Assembly (NCBI GenBank): GCA_030549775.1
Contig: CM060173.1
Span: 43,951,110 to 44,015,109 of the forward strand
Length of the DNA: 64,000 bases
Source of the DNA: Tamarix chinensis
Lineage: Eukaryota; Streptophyta; Magnoliopsida; Caryophyllales; Tamaricaceae
Direction of reading: 5' to 3'
The translations under genes and the position numbers were made by a program. The notes beneath the pieces were generated by a model. The model was given only the letters and a program-made list of their open reading frames with translations, ran no database searches and was not told where the DNA came from. Shown here piece by piece: positions 36,480-50,000 of this stretch. Every line of letters starts with the position of its first letter. Positions within the stretch are counted from its first letter, which is position 1.

Positions 36480-37595
36480 TTAATATTTTTATAATCATGC
36501 ATTTTATTTTATAAACGCCATGTATAAGCTATCCTTGATTTTGACCATAATCTTTTTCATACATATTTCATGTTCTATTTTTACTAAGCATGTTATTGTG
36601 TATTTTTCATGCATATAAGTGTAATCTTAAATATTATGAAATATAGTTGAGGAAAACATATGCATATATAAAATTAGCCTTATAGCTATGAAATTAGTTT
36701 GTAATTAATACTATTTTAGTATGTTACTAGGTGTATATTAGTATATAAATGGCTATTTGTGTTTTTTGTATAAAAATAATGAAAACTAAAATTATTGAAC
36801 TATGTGTTATCCTCAACCTAGGGAATACTTTATCATATCATTTGATTATCATTCACCTTAAATTATACTATTATACTCCTCTTGATTTTTTGTTGAAATT
36901 TTATATATAAATTGCCTTGGTTTGAAATGGTTTAGGGTTCCATGTAAAAATTGTAAGTATTAGGTGTGTTAGAGTATTTTGATCATTTGACATTGATCTA
37001 GAATATTATAGACCCGATATCAATATTTGGTGCCAATAAGTCTTAGTTTATACAATGATTATGGATATAATGGTTTAATATTAAAATGATATGAAATAGA
37101 CAATGAAACCTAAGTGGTAATTTGGATGTTTCATGTGTTTAAAAATATGTCGACACTCAATTCTTAGAATTAAAATTTTTAACTAGTATATTTAGTTTGG
37201 TGTGTTTGTAAGTCTTATTGGATACTTTTTGATATAGTTGGTAAATAAGAAGGGTAAAATGTTATTATCCTTATATGTTGGTTTTCTTGGGTTTTTTTAA
37301 TTAACATATTTAGTAACTTCAGTATTATGTAATATTGCATATTTTGGTATGAATTCATCTTATTAAAGTGAGTCTTGTTTGACAAATGATAAGTAGAATG
37401 AGTAAGTATGAAATGTGTAATACACTATGATCACATGTGTAACTTTCATCCTTTCATAATATATATTATCCTCAAAAATGGCATGAGAATGATTTGGTGA
37501 CTAGCATTATACTAAATACAGTGGTAACAACTACTAATTTGTAATTATATTTTCACGAACCAAAACTTTTTAGTAGTAATTTTTTGGGTGTTACA
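35604..37595 (-). mobile_element. Short LTR (LTR-F, about 2.0 kb), probably solo
   Basis: The left end TATAACATCCCCATTCTTCACTACC and the right end TTTTTTGGGTGTTACA are inverted relatives of each other and of the other long LTRs. The hairpin-2 motif (CACTTGACATAAGATAGGTG, 35703-35722) is present. The flanks CCCAC and CTTGC differ at three of five positions, so a target duplication is not demonstrated. The interior holds an (ATT)n tract and AT-rich DNA. Confidence 0.5.
36443..36478. repeat. (ATT)n microsatellite
   Basis: About twelve perfect ATT triplets lie inside LTR-F. Confidence 0.95.
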
Positions 37596-37605
37596 CTTGC
37601 TATTT

Positions 37606-40600
37606 GTAATACCCTATATTTTTTTAACACTAAAATCTTTAAAGAATCATAATATAATGTGAGAATATATTATATATTAAATTTTATGAAATATTGGTGG
37701 ATGGTTATAAAAGGTTTCATTTGAAAAGATGTTTTTGCAAACTATTTAAGTTGAATGTGTGTTTTGATGAAGTATTTTGAGTAAATAGCTGAAGGGTATT
37801 ATTAAAATTATATAAAAATAAGTTAAATAATATCATATGATTTTAATCAAGTATATTTGAGGATGTTATAAAAAATGAATATATTTCATTATAGTTAAGA
37901 ATGTCATTTGAAGTTAGGTGTTTAAAATTTGAAATGGTAGATTTGTAATAGTTTAATTTCAAATGTAATTAGCCTAATGATCTCAAAGGTGATTACATAT
38001 CATAATAAAATATTTAAATATATCTAATATACCTTGAAAAAAGTTATATAGGACATCGAGACTAACTAAAAATTTCAACTTGATCTAAGGTGTATCTTAC
38101 CTTGGTCAATTGAAACCGTACTACTATTAAACCAAATATATCAACCTTTACACCAATAATTTTGGAAATGAAAATCATCTCATTTTATTCTATTATAAGT
38201 CATATTTTATCATCAAAATAAGTGGATAGATTAAATATTGAAACCAAATCAAAATATAGGGAAAATAAGTAAGATGCACTAAAGAATTCAACTCCCTTAC
38301 ATACCTTTATTCATCCAAAATCTTCCTAAGTTTGAATAAGAAAGAACCTAAATTTCACTTCTAATTTGTCATTTTTCATCTCTTATAAACCATTCATGAA
38401 CATTTCAAAAATTTCTTGATGGTTTGGGTTTAATTTTGAGATTAAAACATTGAATATGAAAGACTATGAAGGTAATGAGTTTTCAAGTAGGTTAATTAAT
38501 TTATTTCACACCCATGAGATGAAGAGATGGTTATTGTTATGTATACTATTTTTTATATATTTTCTCAAGTATTATGCATTTACCTTAATTATTTTGAAAG
38601 ATGAAGCATATGTCAAATGGATTTAACATAAGTATGATAAAAGGGTAAATTTCCTAAACTTTAAATAAATTTTTTTGGTGATAGATTATGCATTTTTTAT
38701 TTCCTTAATATTTTAAGAAAATTAAAGATATATAGTTGAGACATGTCTTCAATGCTACATAAGAGTTTGGATGTGAAAAAAACAAAAAAATGTCTAATGA
38801 CTTTTTTTAAAAGACAAACGTAAATGATGCATGATCATGTCATTTGTTTTATACTAAGGTTTGATTTTTTTTTGCTAAAAGTTTTAGTGAATGTTTAAAC
38901 TAAAAAGGCTTCATGACGTGATATGTATTATAAATTATTTATTTGAAACCCATAGTAAATTAATCATGTTTGGAATAACACGAGTATGTGTTGTTGTGGT
39001 AATAACTTTTGACTGGTTGAATAAAATTGCTTATTAATCAACATGGCTAATTAACTATTTCCCCATATTATTTAAATAGTTATTATCTTTCCCATATATT
39101 TTATGTCATTAAATTACCATTCCACTAGTTTCCCACAACCATTCAATTGATTGTTACCTATGAATAATTAATTAGCCTACTCAAACCAATAAACCTATTT
39201 TCTATTTGTGAATGATGTGTTTGAGAGAGCACTTAAACTATTTTAGTGGTATAGGGAACCTATCAACTAGGTCCTATGAGATTATAACATGAAATTTTAA
39301 AAACTATATTCAATTAGTTTGAGGGAAGTAATTAATTAGTAATTTTAGAATGAAAAAATTGATTCTAAATGACCTTTCAACCTACCAATTGACTTTTAAT
39401 AATAACCAATTGGTTTAAAAAAATAGAAACGTGATTCAAATAAGTCAAAGAGAATTTGGTTCACATACTACACCATTCACTAGGTTGACTTTATGATCTC
39501 ACCTATTATATACATTTAAATTAACCTTGAAAGCTTGGTATAAAGGTGTATATCTTTACCAATGAATAAGATACACCTAAAAATTGATTTCATTATACAT
39601 TTAAATTAACCTTGAAATCTTGCTATAAAGGTGCATATCTTTACTAATGAATAAGGTACACCTAAAAACTAATTTCATTACATGGTGGTTAGATAGAGGT
39701 TCTGATGATTTGCCTTATATGGCTTGATGATATAACCTTGAAACTTGTTAATTGATAAAAAAAAATGTCTATAATGATAATCATATGATATGATTAGATT
39801 TATGGGGCTAAGTATCTTATGAAGTTTGAGTTCATAGGTTAAATCCTTTGGGGTTAACCAGCCATTGAAAATAATTTTTTGTATATGTGACATATGTTAT
39901 ATAATTATTCTCTTAAAACGATCAAATAAAATCCTTGAACTTAAACTGAATGATTATGTCGGTTTAGGATAATTCTATCTAATGACTAGCCTCTTATGTT
40001 TTGATAGTCTATGATAGCTTTAGATTTTCATGTAACATTAATGGCTTGCGACTAATAGGTTGATAAGCTAATTCATTACATTTTATTTGAAATGATATAT
40101 ATTTGTTTAGTATATGGCTAAGTTATAATTTATGCGTTTCATAGCATAGAGAGTATGCATATTGATAAGACTAGTGAACTATAGGATATGTTGTAATATA
40201 CTCCCTTTTATGGTATAGTTGAGGACTTATAATTGACTTATTTGGTACTTTTTTGTACCATATGATAGTGATATGGATTTTTTTTCCACGAACTTGATTC
40301 ACTATCTAGATTAGATACAAATAAACAAAATGTTTCATGTGTTCATCTATATAAAGTAAGTATATAAGAGAATATTAGTTGACATTAGAACTTATGCATA
40401 TAGATAATGGTAGCAAACATATTTTTATATGATACATGATATGTGATGTGTGTGTGTGTGTCCTAATGATTTGATTGGTTGTAAAATGGGTTATTATAAT
40501 GATCAAGATGCTATTTAGGAGCAAAAACATTGTTAAAATTAGTATTCTATATAGAATTAGTAGGAGATTTATAGAATTGAATCATAGAATCATAAGATTT

Positions 40601-40640
40601 TGTCAAAACAACAAAAATATGATCTTATATTATTTGTATT
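37606..40640 (+). mobile_element. Probable 5' part of another long LTR (LTR-G)
   Basis: TGTAATACCCTATATTTTTTTAACAC at 37606 closely resembles the start of LTR-C (TGTAATACCCCATATTTTTAAAATC). No matching terminus was found to the right, so the right boundary given is only where I lose any signal. The content is AT-rich and non-coding. It starts just 10 bases after LTR-F ends. Confidence 0.4.
39511..39680. repeat. Two-copy tandem repeat, 85-bp period
   Basis: TACATTTAAATTAACCTTGAAA begins at 39511 and again at 39596. Both units continue with TATAAAGGTG(T/C)ATATCTTTAC and AATGAATAAG. The copies differ at a handful of positions. Confidence 0.85.
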
Positions 40641-41265
40641 CTATGAATTATTCATATTTCAAGAAAAATAACACTACAAACTAAAATTTGAATAACTAAA
40701 TGGTTAAAATTAAGTAGTAACAAACTACGAACCTATAAATTGTTAAATAGTTCTACAAATTAAGAAATGTATGACAAGTTAACACCAAAAACCACCAACA
40801 TCACAAACATAAAGTATAAATTACAATTACAGGATGAATATGAATGTCACTCATTAATAGCCTTCATAGTTCACATCATTCACATCTTTACTTCCAAACT
40901 TCGTATCTCTACTAGCACAATCAACCTTAGTTGCTTCATCTCATTATCGCGAGCATTCACATCAAAATCATCCAAATTTTCAACTTCATTAGAAGAAACA
41001 CAAGTTGTAGCAACTTCAATATCTCTTACTCATGGGATTCATTTAAATAAAAGAATAGGAAAAAATTGAGACAAATTACAACTAAATAAGACTTGATACA
41101 TCAAAAAAAAATTGAAAAAAATTGAGGATAGAACATACAATTAGCTTCCTCATCTAGACTTTCATGTCCATTTCGTGTAGCTGCTCTAGCATATATTTGA
41201 CATTCTCTATCAAAATCATTAATCATATTTTATTTATACAAATTACATGCTCCTCTTTTATTTAA
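40641..41265. other. Unassigned, with a short coding-like minus-strand stretch
   Basis: Around 41130-41215 the minus strand reads DFDRECQIYARAATRNGHES and continues LDEEANCMF without stops. The composition is protein-like, but I do not recognise it. The rest is AT-rich. Confidence 0.25.
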
Positions 41266-41655
41266 TGTAGCACCCTTATTTTTCACTACCAAAATTTTCA
41301 TTTGAAAAACATTACAGAAGAGGAAATATAAGATAACCTTATGAAAAATGGGGTGCTACCTCCACATCTAACATATGATAGGTGCCTCTTCACCTACCTT
41401 ACATTAGACACAAGGTTAAGTACCTAACCAACAAAACATAAAGGAAAACTAGAGTTTGTAAGAAAATATATAAAGGTTTGAAAGTTAAGATATACAACCC
41501 TAGGATATGTAAGCTTAGATATACATATAAAAGGTATATAAGATGAAAATTTTAACCAGAGGGAAATTCATTACAAGGAAGGATGTTTTGGTCACTTAAG
41601 GACCATAAAGGAAAGTAATTAGTAATTTCTACATTCAAAAAACCCAACTATGTTA
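41266..41655 (-). mobile_element. Terminal fragment of a long LTR (LTR-H)
   Basis: TGTAGCACCCTTATTTTTCACTACC is the family terminus. Both hairpins are clear: 41267-41285 with 41342-41359, and 41365-41384 with 41391-41410. Sequence identity to the family fades before the gag remnant that begins near 41660, so most of this LTR is missing or displaced. Confidence 0.6.
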
Positions 41656-41659
41656 AAGA

Positions 41660-42480
41660 AGAGGATGGAGCACTCACTAAACATCCTAAGAAATCCTACA
41701 CAATTCTAAGCCATATCTTCAATCAATTGTTTGGCCTGTGATATGCTTTTGTTCATGAGAGTGGCTTCTATTGCTACATCTAAAGTCAACCTAGTGTTGT
41801 AATGTAGGCCATTATAGAACGTGTGGACCATCAACCATTCTTCCAACCCATGATGTGGGAAGATTCACAACATGTCTTTGTAGTGCTCATATGCATCATA
41901 TAGCGATTCGCCATCCTTTTGACTAAAGCTTGTAATAAGGTTTTTCAGTTGAACTATTTTGGATGGGGGAAAGTATTTGTTGAGGAAAGCTCGAGAAAGT
42001 TGATCCCAAGTGGTAATGGACCCAGGGGAAGTGATTGTAACCAAGCCCTTGCTTTATCCCGCAATGAGAATAGAAATAATGGAAGCTTGATTGCATCATC
42101 TGACACTCCATTCATCTTCAAGGTGTCACAATACTTGATAAAAATAGAAATTTGCAAGTTAGGGTCCTCTGTTTGGGCTACCACTAAACTGATTTTGCCT
42201 AACCATATTAAGCAATGTAGGTTTTAACTCGAAATTTTTCGTAGCTACGTTCGGCTTCTGGATGCTCAATTGCGTCCTGTATGTATTTGGAGATGCAAAA
42301 TCTTTAAGAGAGCAATGCTACTCCTCTTCTCTGTCAATCTCAGCCATGGTCTCTGAACTCACGCTTGCTTTTGTCTCACTTATCCACCTCCGCATTCTGA
42401 TCAACGTTCATTCGATCTCAAGGTTTAGCTCAATTAGAGGCCCAAGTTGAAAGGATCATTGCATAAAAGGTTCCTAAAAG
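41660..42480 (-). pseudogene. Athila-like gypsy gag remnant
   Basis: Minus-strand translation gives EDPNLQISIFIKYCDTLKMN followed by GVSDDAIKLPLFLFSLRDKA and RAWLQSLP. This is the highly conserved gag block of Athila-type elements. Further on are remnants of the HHGLEEWLMVHTFYNGL type (about 41790-41860). Frames shift and stop repeatedly. It lies in the expected position just inside the primer site and right LTR. Confidence 0.8.
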
Positions 42481-42580
42481 TGCAGACAACAAACAATCAA
42501 CCAGAGAAGATAAAGAATAGAGGGAAATTAAAGGATTTAGTCTAGCAAAATAATAAAGTATAGAATATCAATTAGCCAAA

Positions 42581-42599
42581 GTCCCCGACAATGACGCCA
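42581..42599 (-). other. Primer binding site of the Athila-like element
   Basis: On the minus strand TGGCGTCATTGTCGGGGAC resembles the Athila-type site TGGCGCCGTTGCCGGGGA. It sits six bases from the LTR end, which fixes the 5' LTR on the right and the element on the minus strand. Confidence 0.75.
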
Positions 42600-42605
42600 C
42601 AAATT

Positions 42606-44075
42606 TGTTGTGCTATTACCCCAAGCACACAAATTTGTTATAGCATTTCAAGGACATATCCCACAAAGATTTTGTAATTGAGTACACCTCTTTACTATTT
42701 TAACTATCTAAATCTATATAAATCAGGGGTATGCTATTGGATAAAAAGAATAATAACAAAACGCTTTCTAATTGCAAATGCTAAATAATGGTTTAGTCTC
42801 CGAGTTAATAATCAATAATAAAATAGCGTATATGTCCTCGATTAATTCACTAACTATGGACAATTGGTCTTATTATATTCATTAGTATCTTTCAAGGTCT
42901 AAGAATGTATTTAATCTAATTTCCCAACTACTTTCGTGACTCATAAGTTAAACTAAATCCATTAATCATCACCTATTCTAAAGTCGCTAAGAATTAAACA
43001 TCTACTTTTGTGATTGCTTAAATTCTCATATATATGCTAATTTCTGATAATAATCTCAGCCTTTTAGTTGTAGATTACATCTAAAGAGGTTAGATTTCAT
43101 TAAATCAACTTACAACAATTAAATCTAGCATATGCAATAGTATAAACGAATCAAACATAGGACATAATACTTTAATTCACCATATTGATCACTAAAATGA
43201 TACCTAATTCAATCCTAGAAAAGAAGATTACTCACTCATATCTTTAAATGAAATTAATAAAATAAATAGCATGATAATTATAAAAATGATACAAAGATAC
43301 AAAGAAGAAGAATTAGATTGAATTAAGCGTAATCTGGAAGAGAAAAATGTTGTCGATCATACACAAATTACAGACTTAAATCTCAAGAAAATCAAGGCTA
43401 ATGGAACAACAAATTACATGAAGCTCAAGCTCAGTAATGAGTGGTCTAATCATGCTTTAAAAATTCCTCTCTATCATTAAGAAGTCCTCGAGGCATGCTA
43501 CGAAAAATCCAATCACGCCAGCCATGTCGCATAAGTAAATTGTGGGGAAGACTGTTGCTAAATGGCTATGCGGCCTTTGTATGGTCTGGCCATACAATTT
43601 CTCAACTCTCAGCTTTTTAGAATTTTGGATCTTACATGGCCATGTAGGTCTGGCATGGATTGACCATGTAAGATTTTCAGCCTTGACATTTTAGCTAAGA
43701 ATTCCACACAGCCGTGCGATCCATGCACTACTTGGCCTTGTGGTTCTGTTTTCTTCGATATTAATAAGGGAGTGCTGCACAGCTGTACAGCCGACTGTGC
43801 AGCGCCCTTTCCATGCTTCTTAAGGCTTTCATGGCACATATTTGGCTCTTTTAACTTTAATAAACTTCTATAGTGTTACATTGGTCTTTTACTTTAAAAA
43901 AAGTAATTCTTTCTGGAATTTGGTGCTTTTGCGGGAATTTCGGCAACGCAAAACTCAAGAAAGTAGTAGTGCAAATAATAGACTAGAACCATAGCAAAAC
44001 ATGTAAAAGATATTAAATGAAGTCCCAAAGCGAAGGTATAGAGAGGTAAAATTATGGAAAATATTCACTTTATCA
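42606..44075 (-). mobile_element. Athila-like 5' LTR
   Basis: The plus-strand start is TGTTGTGCTATTACCCC and the end is TTTATCA (minus-strand start TGATAAAGTG). The length is about 1.47 kb, adjoining the primer site. The overall organisation resembles the split LTR at 27935-34660. If the two belong to one element, flanks AATAA and GTGCT do not match, so the ends have been altered or two elements recombined. Confidence 0.65.
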
Positions 44076-44204
44076 GTGCTATATTAAAATCCAACCTAAG
44101 AGACGTATTATCATTACCTAACCCATAATAAGGGCAAGGATAAAAAGTAAACTCATATCCTAAGATTCAAGTATGACTCTCACCTAACCTAAGTCAAACA
44201 CAAA
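44076..44204. other. Host DNA between the Athila LTR and LTR-I
   Basis: No gene is seen. It continues at 54000 on the other side of LTR-I. Confidence 0.4.
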
Positions 44205-46321
44205 TGTAACACCCCCATTTTCACTAACACAACGTTTTGTTAAAACATGTTACGGAAGTAGGAAACACATAGAAAAATGGGGTATTATTGCCATATCTAA
44301 CAAAGGTTATATGCCTACTGCCTACACCATATTAGGTAAGGCTAAACTAACAAAACACTAAAACAACAATGTGGGAATAAAAAATTAATTGAAACAATTC
44401 TAAAATGTTTACGATAAGTGACCCTAATGGGTTCTTATCAAATCATTATAAAATACGTACTAAAAGTATAGAATTACAAAACATGGGTAGGGATATGAGG
44501 CCTAAAATAATACCATGGTCCTCCACAAACCCTACCAAAATATTTTGGATATCCTCCCTCATAAGGCCTAACCCAACTGAGGTAGGCCCTTTAATGACCA
44601 TCCCTAAAAGCCTACATATGATCCTCTTTTCATGGGAATGAGTAGGGGACTGAGTAGATGGGTACATGAATAAGCTACGTACTAAGTAAGCTATGTTACT
44701 CCCTCAATGTATATAAGTATGCTAATTATCATTCATGAACATAATGTGTGACATGCATCATGTTAGGACTCTATTGACATAAATAAGAGTGCTTATTACA
44801 TGCTATCATATATAATATCATTATAGTATGAGCATCATGCTTAGGAAATCATTGCACTTTCACATAATTACTTGCATGAACAATAGTAGGGAATAAACTA
44901 GCAACCCCGAAGGGTCATTTCCATTTATCTAATTCCACTAAGATATGTCATCCATTTGTTCATGTACGATATAGGCTATCCACCTTGATTAATATCCCAA
45001 TCTATAATCTGTTAATCAAGTGCACAAACCAAATTTAACCATTTGGCTAACAAGATCATCACTTCCACTTTATAGCCAGTTGTTAACCATTTATTTGATT
45101 ATCACTTATAATTATTAACTAGTATTTACCAACCATATTTCATTATCATTGAGTAATGGATTATGCACTACCCAATAATCTCAAATACCATAGAAGCCTA
45201 TCCAAATAAGGGACATAAAGACCAGACTAACGCTGATAACCAAGAAGATATAATTTCAGGACAAACCCAATCACCACAATGGACATAAGTCCAGGCCAAA
45301 GCCAACCACTTAGGCAACCAGACCCTTTATTATTGATACACCCTAATAAATAACTAGTGTCTAGAGTAGGTAAGGCACCGTGAACTTTTTGAATCCCACC
45401 CAAAGGCACCAAAAATGCCCAAAGGTAGACTAACCCCCAATAGCTAATTGAGGATCAGGAAACCCATACCCATACTCAATTCAAATTTCTTTTGCTTTAA
45501 GGAATTAGCATTTTATTCATAAGGATGGCTAATCATATAAAGCCCATTAAAGCAAATAAAGTGAGTTCCCAGATTAAACTATATTAATCATTTGATTTTT
45601 CATTTTCCCAACCATGTGGATTATAACAATTGCCCTTAGCCTAATTTATTTATGTCCAGTATATGGTTTAATTCCTACCCTTACTGATTCTCATTGCTCT
45701 TATCTCCATATTATCACTTATCATAAGTAAAGTACACCTTTAGCCTTTACATTATTCATAATATATGCTATAAGATATTATCCAATTTATTCCCTTAATT
45801 ATACCAATAATCCATACTAAAATCTATATTTTTATCCGATTATTCATCATGGTATTGTCCCAAACATAACCCTTAAGCATAAATAAACCACAAAGAAATA
45901 AATCATACAAACCAATCAAACCAGTCGACTGGTCTAGCCTATCTAGTCAATTGGTTTGTGTTGATCAGTAGATCGATTTGACTCAACTTGACTAAGATTT
46001 CTTCAAACTATCTAATTGGTTTGGGCAAACCAATCTACTATTCATAGACTGGTTGATTGCTTTTTCCAAACTAATTGATGAGTTGGGTCAAGTAGTTGAC
46101 TATTCTACAAACTGGTTAATCAATTTACACTAAGACAATAATAATTCACATATTTCATGTAAATTCTTTGATAAAAATCATTTCTAACCATATTATACCA
46201 TGTAGCGACATCAAATAGCATATTTCTAACTAGATTAACATGCATTTCTCACCATATTTCATCATAACCTATGTTATCCATTTTCATGCTCTTTACTCAA
46301 ATTACACTACCCCAAAAAGTA

Positions 46322-46757
46322 GTTTTAATAACGGTTATTTTACAGTTTTAATAACGGTTTTCAACCGTTATTAAAATGCCCGTTATTAAATCTTTAATAA
46401 CGGTTCATAACCGTTATCAAAAATATAAAAAAACCCGCCAATATGAGCATAAAATGCATTTTTAATAACGGTTTTTGAGAAAAACCGTTGTTAAAAAAGA
46501 GGGTTTTAATAACGGTTCTGAAGAAAACCGTTATTAAAATACCAGAGTTTTAATAACGGTTCTTATGAAAACCGTTATTAAAATACCAGAGTTTTAATAA
46601 CGGTTCTTATGAAAACCGTTATTAAAATACCAGAGTTTTAATAACGGTTTTAGAAGAACCGTTATTAAAACATATTTTAATAACGGTTTTCATCAGAACC
46701 GTTATTAAAACCTACCTTTTAATAACGGTTTTCATAAGAACCGTTATTAAAACTTCA
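46322..46757. repeat. CACTA left subterminal repeats
   Basis: About 18 copies of AATAACGGTT or its complement occur, arranged as mini-hairpins: TTTTAATAACGGTT, a short spacer, then AACCGTTATTAAAA. Three units around 46505-46635 are nearly identical with a 44-base period. Such repeats are known binding sites for CACTA-encoded TNPA-type proteins; the specific protein here is unknown. Confidence 0.9.
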
Positions 46758-47072
46758 GTTTTTTTTTTTAGTTCTTGCAGTTTTGTTCCTGCCCACATAC
46801 ACAGTTGTATGTTCAAATAATTACCAAATCTGCATTGTAAAACAACATCAATTGATAACATATCTGCAATCACACCATAATTTCATTCAATCCCTTGTTA
46901 ATACACCGGACATATATACTCAAGAATCAAAATTAGTAGGCATACCACAACTTGGTAGCTCTACACACCAAAGCAAAATGTTTATAAATCTAGCTTAATT
47001 ACAAGACTTAAAGACATAGACAAAATACAAGCCTGCAGAACATATATGCATGTAGAATATATAGATCTCTAC

Positions 47073-50000
47073 CTAATACCGAATGAATGAATGCACATGC
47101 TTGGCCCATTGCTCTCTCACTTCATCAATTTCTTCAACACTGTATTGCTGGCCTTGTGCATAATCATCGGTGAAAAACTACAAATCCCAAGTTTTGATTA
47201 ATATACAGTTAGCACTTACGTCAAGTATCAAACATATATGTCATGATTCATTAATAGAAAAATATCGAAAAGAAAACATACATGGCTTGGATCTATGTTG
47301 ACCGATCTATTTTGGACTATCAGATCCATTGATCTACATACATAGTATCCACAATCTTTGTCGTTTTGCTGTTGTGGACACTATCATATAAATTCAGTTA
47401 GCTCTCTAACTATTAGATATTAATTTTAATTAAAATAAAATACGAAATAGTTGCCTTCCTACTTACTATGACAGGCTCGTATTGAACATTCTTTGGGTCT
47501 GGGACACCATTCCCACCTCTCCTTTGATACGTTGTCCGTAGTGCCCTAATAAATAGGGTTGGATACACAATATTGTAAGTACGCATATATACCTCAAATA
47601 ATGAAAGCTAGCTAGACAAATATATGTATAAATAAGCTAATGAAGTAAGAAGTGAAAAGTATACTAACATGTCGATAAATTCCTTCCCACCATGACGAGC
47701 GACTTCAAAAGGCACGTCATAGGTTCGAAGGGAATCAAACACATAGACTTTATTAAGATCAGGTCGGACGGCGTACAAAACCCAATGTTCACTTGCGAGG
47801 TGAGGAATGAGATAGAGCTTGTTGTGTCCCTCAATCAAAATGTGATCCGCTAAATAGTTTATGTGCCTACCCTCTCTTATTGTACTACCGTCAGCTATGT
47901 AGTATGGGCACACAAACACAATAGAGGACAGCATTCCCTCCATCGCAGCTCGAGTAGCTACCAACCTATGGACAACAAAAACAATGCATATTTGTTAATA
48001 AATAATAACTCATATAAGTGGTCATAAAAATTCCAATTGTATAAGTTAAGAGTACTAAAATCTCAAAATGAAATTATACTTACGTGACATAGACGGCGAC
48101 ACTTATGGTTGACATCCATTCTTGATTATAAATGTCGCTTATGTCAGCCGTCGATACCATGTAAGTAGCATCGTCCCTCCCAACATACTCAGGACGACAA
48201 TCAATGAAAATATAATTGTCGCTGAGGTAGTTTTGGGCATAAAAATATAATATAGCTAATGCTGGTGGAGGTTGGCTTTGCTGATCTGAAGAAGGAATCT
48301 TTTGTGGGGCAACTGATTTTTCATATTTAGCTCTCTTTCCTTTAGCAGCGCCCTTTTTTGTGTTGCTCGTTCTGCTAGTACCTCTCTTGGTTTTACTAGC
48401 AGAAGCAGTCTTCTTTTTTGATTCCTTAATTGATAATATTAAACAAAATATATATTGAGCATATAAATATATATATATGAAAAAGATATATATAGTGTAA
48501 CTACTAAACAAGGTCTAATGAACATGTCAAATGTCAATACCTCTTCAGTAGTGAGACGTATTTGATCCGCAGGCCAAGCCACAAAGCTTCCATGAGCTTC
48601 TAGTACTGTGGTTGCCTCATCGCCCTCATTATAACAAGGCAAGTGTGCACTGCCAATGATTGGAGTGTCAATACTCACCGGCCTTGTATTTAGGGCTAAA
48701 TTGTACCCGTGGATTGTCTGCGTTTCAATACTGTGACTAATGCGGACCCTTCCTTTCGCCAAAATTGTTGAAAGGTCATTCGCTAATAAGTCACATTTAT
48801 GCAAACCCTAAACAAAAATATTACACATTATTAATAATTTATTACACCGAATACATTTAATAACAATTCATAGTTTGTAATGCTTACCTCGGGAAGAGTA
48901 GAAAGAAATGCATCAGCTTCACAACTATCTCTGACGCTATTTACATTAGGTATGTGAAGCTGATCATGGTCTACTGAATCGAATGGCTTATACCCTTGAG
49001 ATTTAATAAATGACAACTCTTGCTCCATTGTTGCCATCCGTTCAAATGCCACGTTCAATTTTTGGGTGAGGATGGCGACTTGCTCATTAGTGCTACGAGA
49101 ACCACGAGATCGACCACATATGCTCGTTCTCGTAACACCCAAACCAATGCCCCTGTGTCTTCCAGGGTGTTCTATAATTCCTGTAGCCTGGGCCACAATG
49201 CTATATTGGTCCACCTCATCACCTTCTGACGTTTCAAGTTCGTCCTGTAAATTTAACTTATAGGAATAAGCATAATATAATAGTTTTCTATAAGAAAACT
49301 AAGTAGGGTTCTAGATATCTACAAACTTACAATTTTTTTGGCTGCAACATCAACATATTCATTAATATATCCATCTCTTGTTGCTCTAGCTTTCTTCCAT
49401 AATGTACCAATATTGATGGACGAGGTACATGGGTCCAAGTCTTGGGCTAGGAGCTACAAATCAAAAATATTCTTAATTAAGAATATTATTATAAAATTCA
49501 ACATTTACATGTAAATAGATAATGACAAAATGCATATTTTTGCTCATGCTCCATTGTTTCCATTTGTTCAAATGCCATGTTCAATTTTTGCTCATTAGTG
49601 AGGATGGTGACGTGCTCATTAGTGCTACGTGAACCACGAGATCGACCACATATGCTCGTTCTCGTAACAACCAATCCAAGGCCCCTGTGTCTTCCAGGGT
49701 GTTCTACAATTCATGTAGCCTAGGACACAATGCTATATTGGTCCACCTCCTCACCATCTGACGTTTCAAGTTCGTCCTGTAATGTATATAATATATGTAA
49801 ATTTAACTTATAGGAATAAGCATAATATAATAATTTTCTAAAAGAAAATTAAGTAGGGTTCTATATATCTACAACCTTACAATTTTTTTGGCTGCAAGAT
49901 CAATATTATTAATATATCCATCTCTTGTTGCTCTAGCCTTTTTCCGTGATGTACCAATATTGATTGACGAGGTACATGGGTCCAAGTCTTGGGCTAGGAG

